NCBI GenBank assembly: GCA_002422865.1
Contig: DITN01000065.1
Span: forward strand, 1-13,767
Direction: 5' to 3'
Origin: Bacteroidetes bacterium UBA6183
GTDB taxonomy: Bacteria; Bacteroidota; Bacteroidia; UKL13-3
Length of the DNA stretch: 13,767 bases
The position numbers and the translations under genes are program-made. Shown here in pieces: positions 11,814 to 13,767 of the stretch. Positions within the stretch are counted from its first letter, which is position 1. Each line of letters begins with the position of its first letter. The notes under the pieces are model-generated. The model ran no database searches and was not told where the DNA came from. It worked only from the letters and a program-made list of their open reading frames with translations.

Positions 11814-13767
11814 ATGTCTCAGTTTTCTCATTTACACGTTCATACACAATTTTCATTACTTGATGGTGCTGCCGAAATAGGTAAACTATACAAAAAGGCT
11901 ATTGATGATAAAATGCCGGGCTTAGCCATTACCGACCACGGAAACATGTTTGGTGCGTTTAAGTTTGTTGCTGAGGCATATAAACATAAAGGAGCTGATG
12001 GTAAGCCTTTAGTAAAACCCATTGTTGGTTGCGAGTTTTATGTGGTAGCCGATAGACATAAAAAAACCTTTACCAAAGAAGATAAAGACAAACGTTTTCA
12101 TCAGTTATTACTGGCTAAAAACGAAGAAGGTTACCGCAACTTAATCAAATTATGCTCTCTGGGTTATATGGAGGGTATGTACAGCAAATATCCACGCATC
12201 GACAAGGAGCTTATTTTAAAATATCACAAAGGATTAATAGCTACTACTTGTTGTATTGGTGCCATGGTGCCAAAAGCTATTTTGCGTAATGGTGAAGATG
12301 AAGGCGAAAAAGAATTTAAATGGTGGCTTGATTTGTTTGGTGATGATTATTACGTAGAACTTCAACGCCATGATATCCCCGATCAAAATAAGGTAAACGA
12401 AGTGTTGCTGAAGTATGCGGCTAAACACAACGTGCCTATTATCGCATCAAACGATTCGCATTATGTAGACCAAGCCGATGCCAACGCGCATGACATTTTA
12501 CTTTGTATAAATACAGGTGAAAAACAAAGTACTCCTACCATGAAGGAGTTTAATGATGATGAGTCGTTTACCAAAGGAAAACGTTTTGCATTTGCCAACG
12601 ATCAGTTTTATTTTAAAAAAACGGAAGAGATGGTGAAGTTGTTCAGCGATATTCCTCAAGCGATTGATAATACCAACATGATTGTTGACAAGGTTGAGCT
12701 GTTGGATTTAAAACGCGATATTTTGTTACCTAATTTTCCTATGCCTCCTGGGTTTGATACACAAATGGATTATCTGGAGCATCTAACGTGGACAGGTGCA
12801 AAAGAACGTTATGTAGAAATTACCCCCGAAATAGAAGAACGATTAAAGTTTGAATTACACACCATCAGAACCATGGGATTTGCCGGATACTTTTTAATTG
12901 TATCCGATTTTATCAAAGCCGGTCGTGATATGGGTGTTTTCATTGGTCCCGGTCGTGGTTCTGCTGCCGGTAGTGTGGTGGCTTATTGCATAGGCATTAC
13001 CAACATTGATCCCATAAAGTACCAACTGCTTTTCGAGCGTTTTTTAAATCCGGATCGTAAATCAATGCCCGATATTGATACTGATTTTGATGATGAAGGA
13101 AGGCAACGTGTAATTGATTATGTGGTTGACAAATACGGTAAAAATCAGGTTGCACAAATTGTTACTTATGGCAGTATGGCTGCTAAAATGAGTATTAAAG
13201 ATGTGGCGCGTGTGCTTGATTTACCTTTACAAGACAGTAACATGTTGGCAAAGTTAGTACCTGAAAAACCAGGCATCTCACTTAAACGTGTTTTAACCGC
13301 ACCAATAGATGGTGATGGAAGTTTAAAAGAGAAGGAAGGTTTGGTTGCCGAGGATATAGAATTGGTTAAAAAATTACGTGAATTTCATCAAGGAAATGAT
13401 GATAAAGCCACCGTTTTAAAAGAAGCGCTAATTCTTGAAGGTTCAGTGCGTGGGACAGGTGTGCACGCAGCGGGTATCATTATTGCACCAAGCGATTTGA
13501 CAGATTTGATTCCGATGGCTGTATCAAAGGACTCTGATTTGTTGCTTACTCAATATGATGGAAAAGTAATTGAAGATGCAGGTGTAATTAAGATGGATTT
13601 TTTGGGTTTAAAAAACTTAACCATCATTCGCGATGCCTTACGCTTAATTAAACAAAATCACGGTGTTGATTTAAATATTGATACCATACCTCTTGATGAT
13701 AAAGCCACGTTAGATTTGTTTGCAAGGGGCGAAACCAACGGTACCTTTCAGTTTGAAAGTGCGGGTA
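11814..13767 (+). CDS. dnaE: DNA polymerase III alpha subunit, 3' end beyond the window
   Basis: The first 651 codons of the replicative polymerase are present, starting at the ATG of MSQFSHLHVHTQFSLLDGA. The N-terminal PHP domain (about 1-275) keeps all nine metal-site residues I would look for: H8, H10, D17, H42, E74, H96, C147, D214 and H216. The palm domain has FIGPGRGSAAGSVVAY and the catalytic aspartates D420 and D422 in PDIDTDF, with the third at D595 in KMDFLGL. These correspond to E. coli D401, D403 and D555. The gene runs off the window in the ...GTFQFESAG segment, a conserved polymerase motif, so fingers, helix-hairpin-helix, OB and tail parts are not visible. There is no frameshift or stop in the visible part. 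It is divergent from the Asp-box gene. Identity is secure; DnaE rather than PolC because no exonuclease domain interrupts the PHP domain. Confidence 0.97.
   Translation, partial: MSQFSHLHVHTQFSLLDGAAEIGKLYKKAIDDKMPGLAITDHGNMFGAFKFVAEAYKHKGADGKPLVKPIVGCEFYVVADRHKKTFTKEDKDKRFHQLLLAKNEEGYRNLIKLCSLGYMEGMYSKYPRIDKELILKYHKGLIATTCCIGAMVPKAILRNGEDEGEKEFKWWLDLFGDDYYVELQRHDIPDQNKVNEVLLKYAAKHNVPIIASNDSHYVDQADANAHDILLCINTGEKQSTPTMKEFNDDESFTKGKRFAFANDQFYFKKTEEMVKLFSDIPQAIDNTNMIVDKVELLDLKRDILLPNFPMPPGFDTQMDYLEHLTWTGAKERYVEITPEIEERLKFELHTIRTMGFAGYFLIVSDFIKAGRDMGVFIGPGRGSAAGSVVAYCIGITNIDPIKYQLLFERFLNPDRKSMPDIDTDFDDEGRQRVIDYVVDKYGKNQVAQIVTYGSMAAKMSIKDVARVLDLPLQDSNMLAKLVPEKPGISLKRVLTAPIDGDGSLKEKEGLVAEDIELVKKLREFHQGNDDKATVLKEALILEGSVRGTGVHAAGIIIAPSDLTDLIPMAVSKDSDLLLTQYDGKVIEDAGVIKMDFLGLKNLTIIRDALRLIKQNHGVDLNIDTIPLDDKATLDLFARGETNGTFQFESAG

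Overview
The window looks like chromosomal DNA of a member of the Bacteroidota. The evidence is a C-terminal type IX secretion sorting domain on a secreted protein, an UpxY-type NusG paralogue, signal peptides ending in Ala-Gln, low GC, several TAnnTTTG promoter-like boxes and no clear Shine-Dalgarno sequences. I cannot name the genus.

Layout. Positions 1-876 hold a small DUF559 nuclease-like gene between copies of a palindromic repeat ending in CACCCC/GGGGTG. An UpxY-like antiterminator (877-1383, +) follows, with no polysaccharide genes after it in the window. From 1545 to 8146 everything is on the minus strand. Read in transcription order this is a TTG-started GxxExxY protein, a dipeptidyl-peptidase IV, a 36-residue membrane protein found by hand reading, and two POT-family peptide transporters. 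The first three overlap by 4 nt and 1 nt, so they are probably translated in a coupled way. A strong terminator separates the two transporters, together with a tandem pair of another palindromic repeat. On the plus strand 8205-9602 is a GlcD-type FAD-linked oxidase, convergent with a T9SS-secreted Asp-box protein (9688-11577, -) and sharing a bidirectional terminator with it. Divergent from that protein is dnaE, cut by the window end.

How the genes fit together. DPP-IV releases Xaa-Pro or Xaa-Ala dipeptides in the periplasm and POT transporters import di- and tripeptides, so 1545-7760 reads as a peptide-salvage cluster. The GxxExxY gene in front of it lies inside a 480-bp cassette bounded by 28-bp inverted repeats built from CGCAGAG units. 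The left repeat lies inside the DPP-IV gene and encodes the hydrophobic core of its signal peptide; the right repeat ends 10 nt before the oxidase start codon.

The most notable pattern is that two unrelated small PD-(D/E)XK-like proteins (DUF559 and GxxExxY) each sit beside or inside their own palindromic repeat family. This resembles the pairing of RAYT transposases with REP elements. That either nuclease acts on its repeat is my inference, not something the sequence proves.
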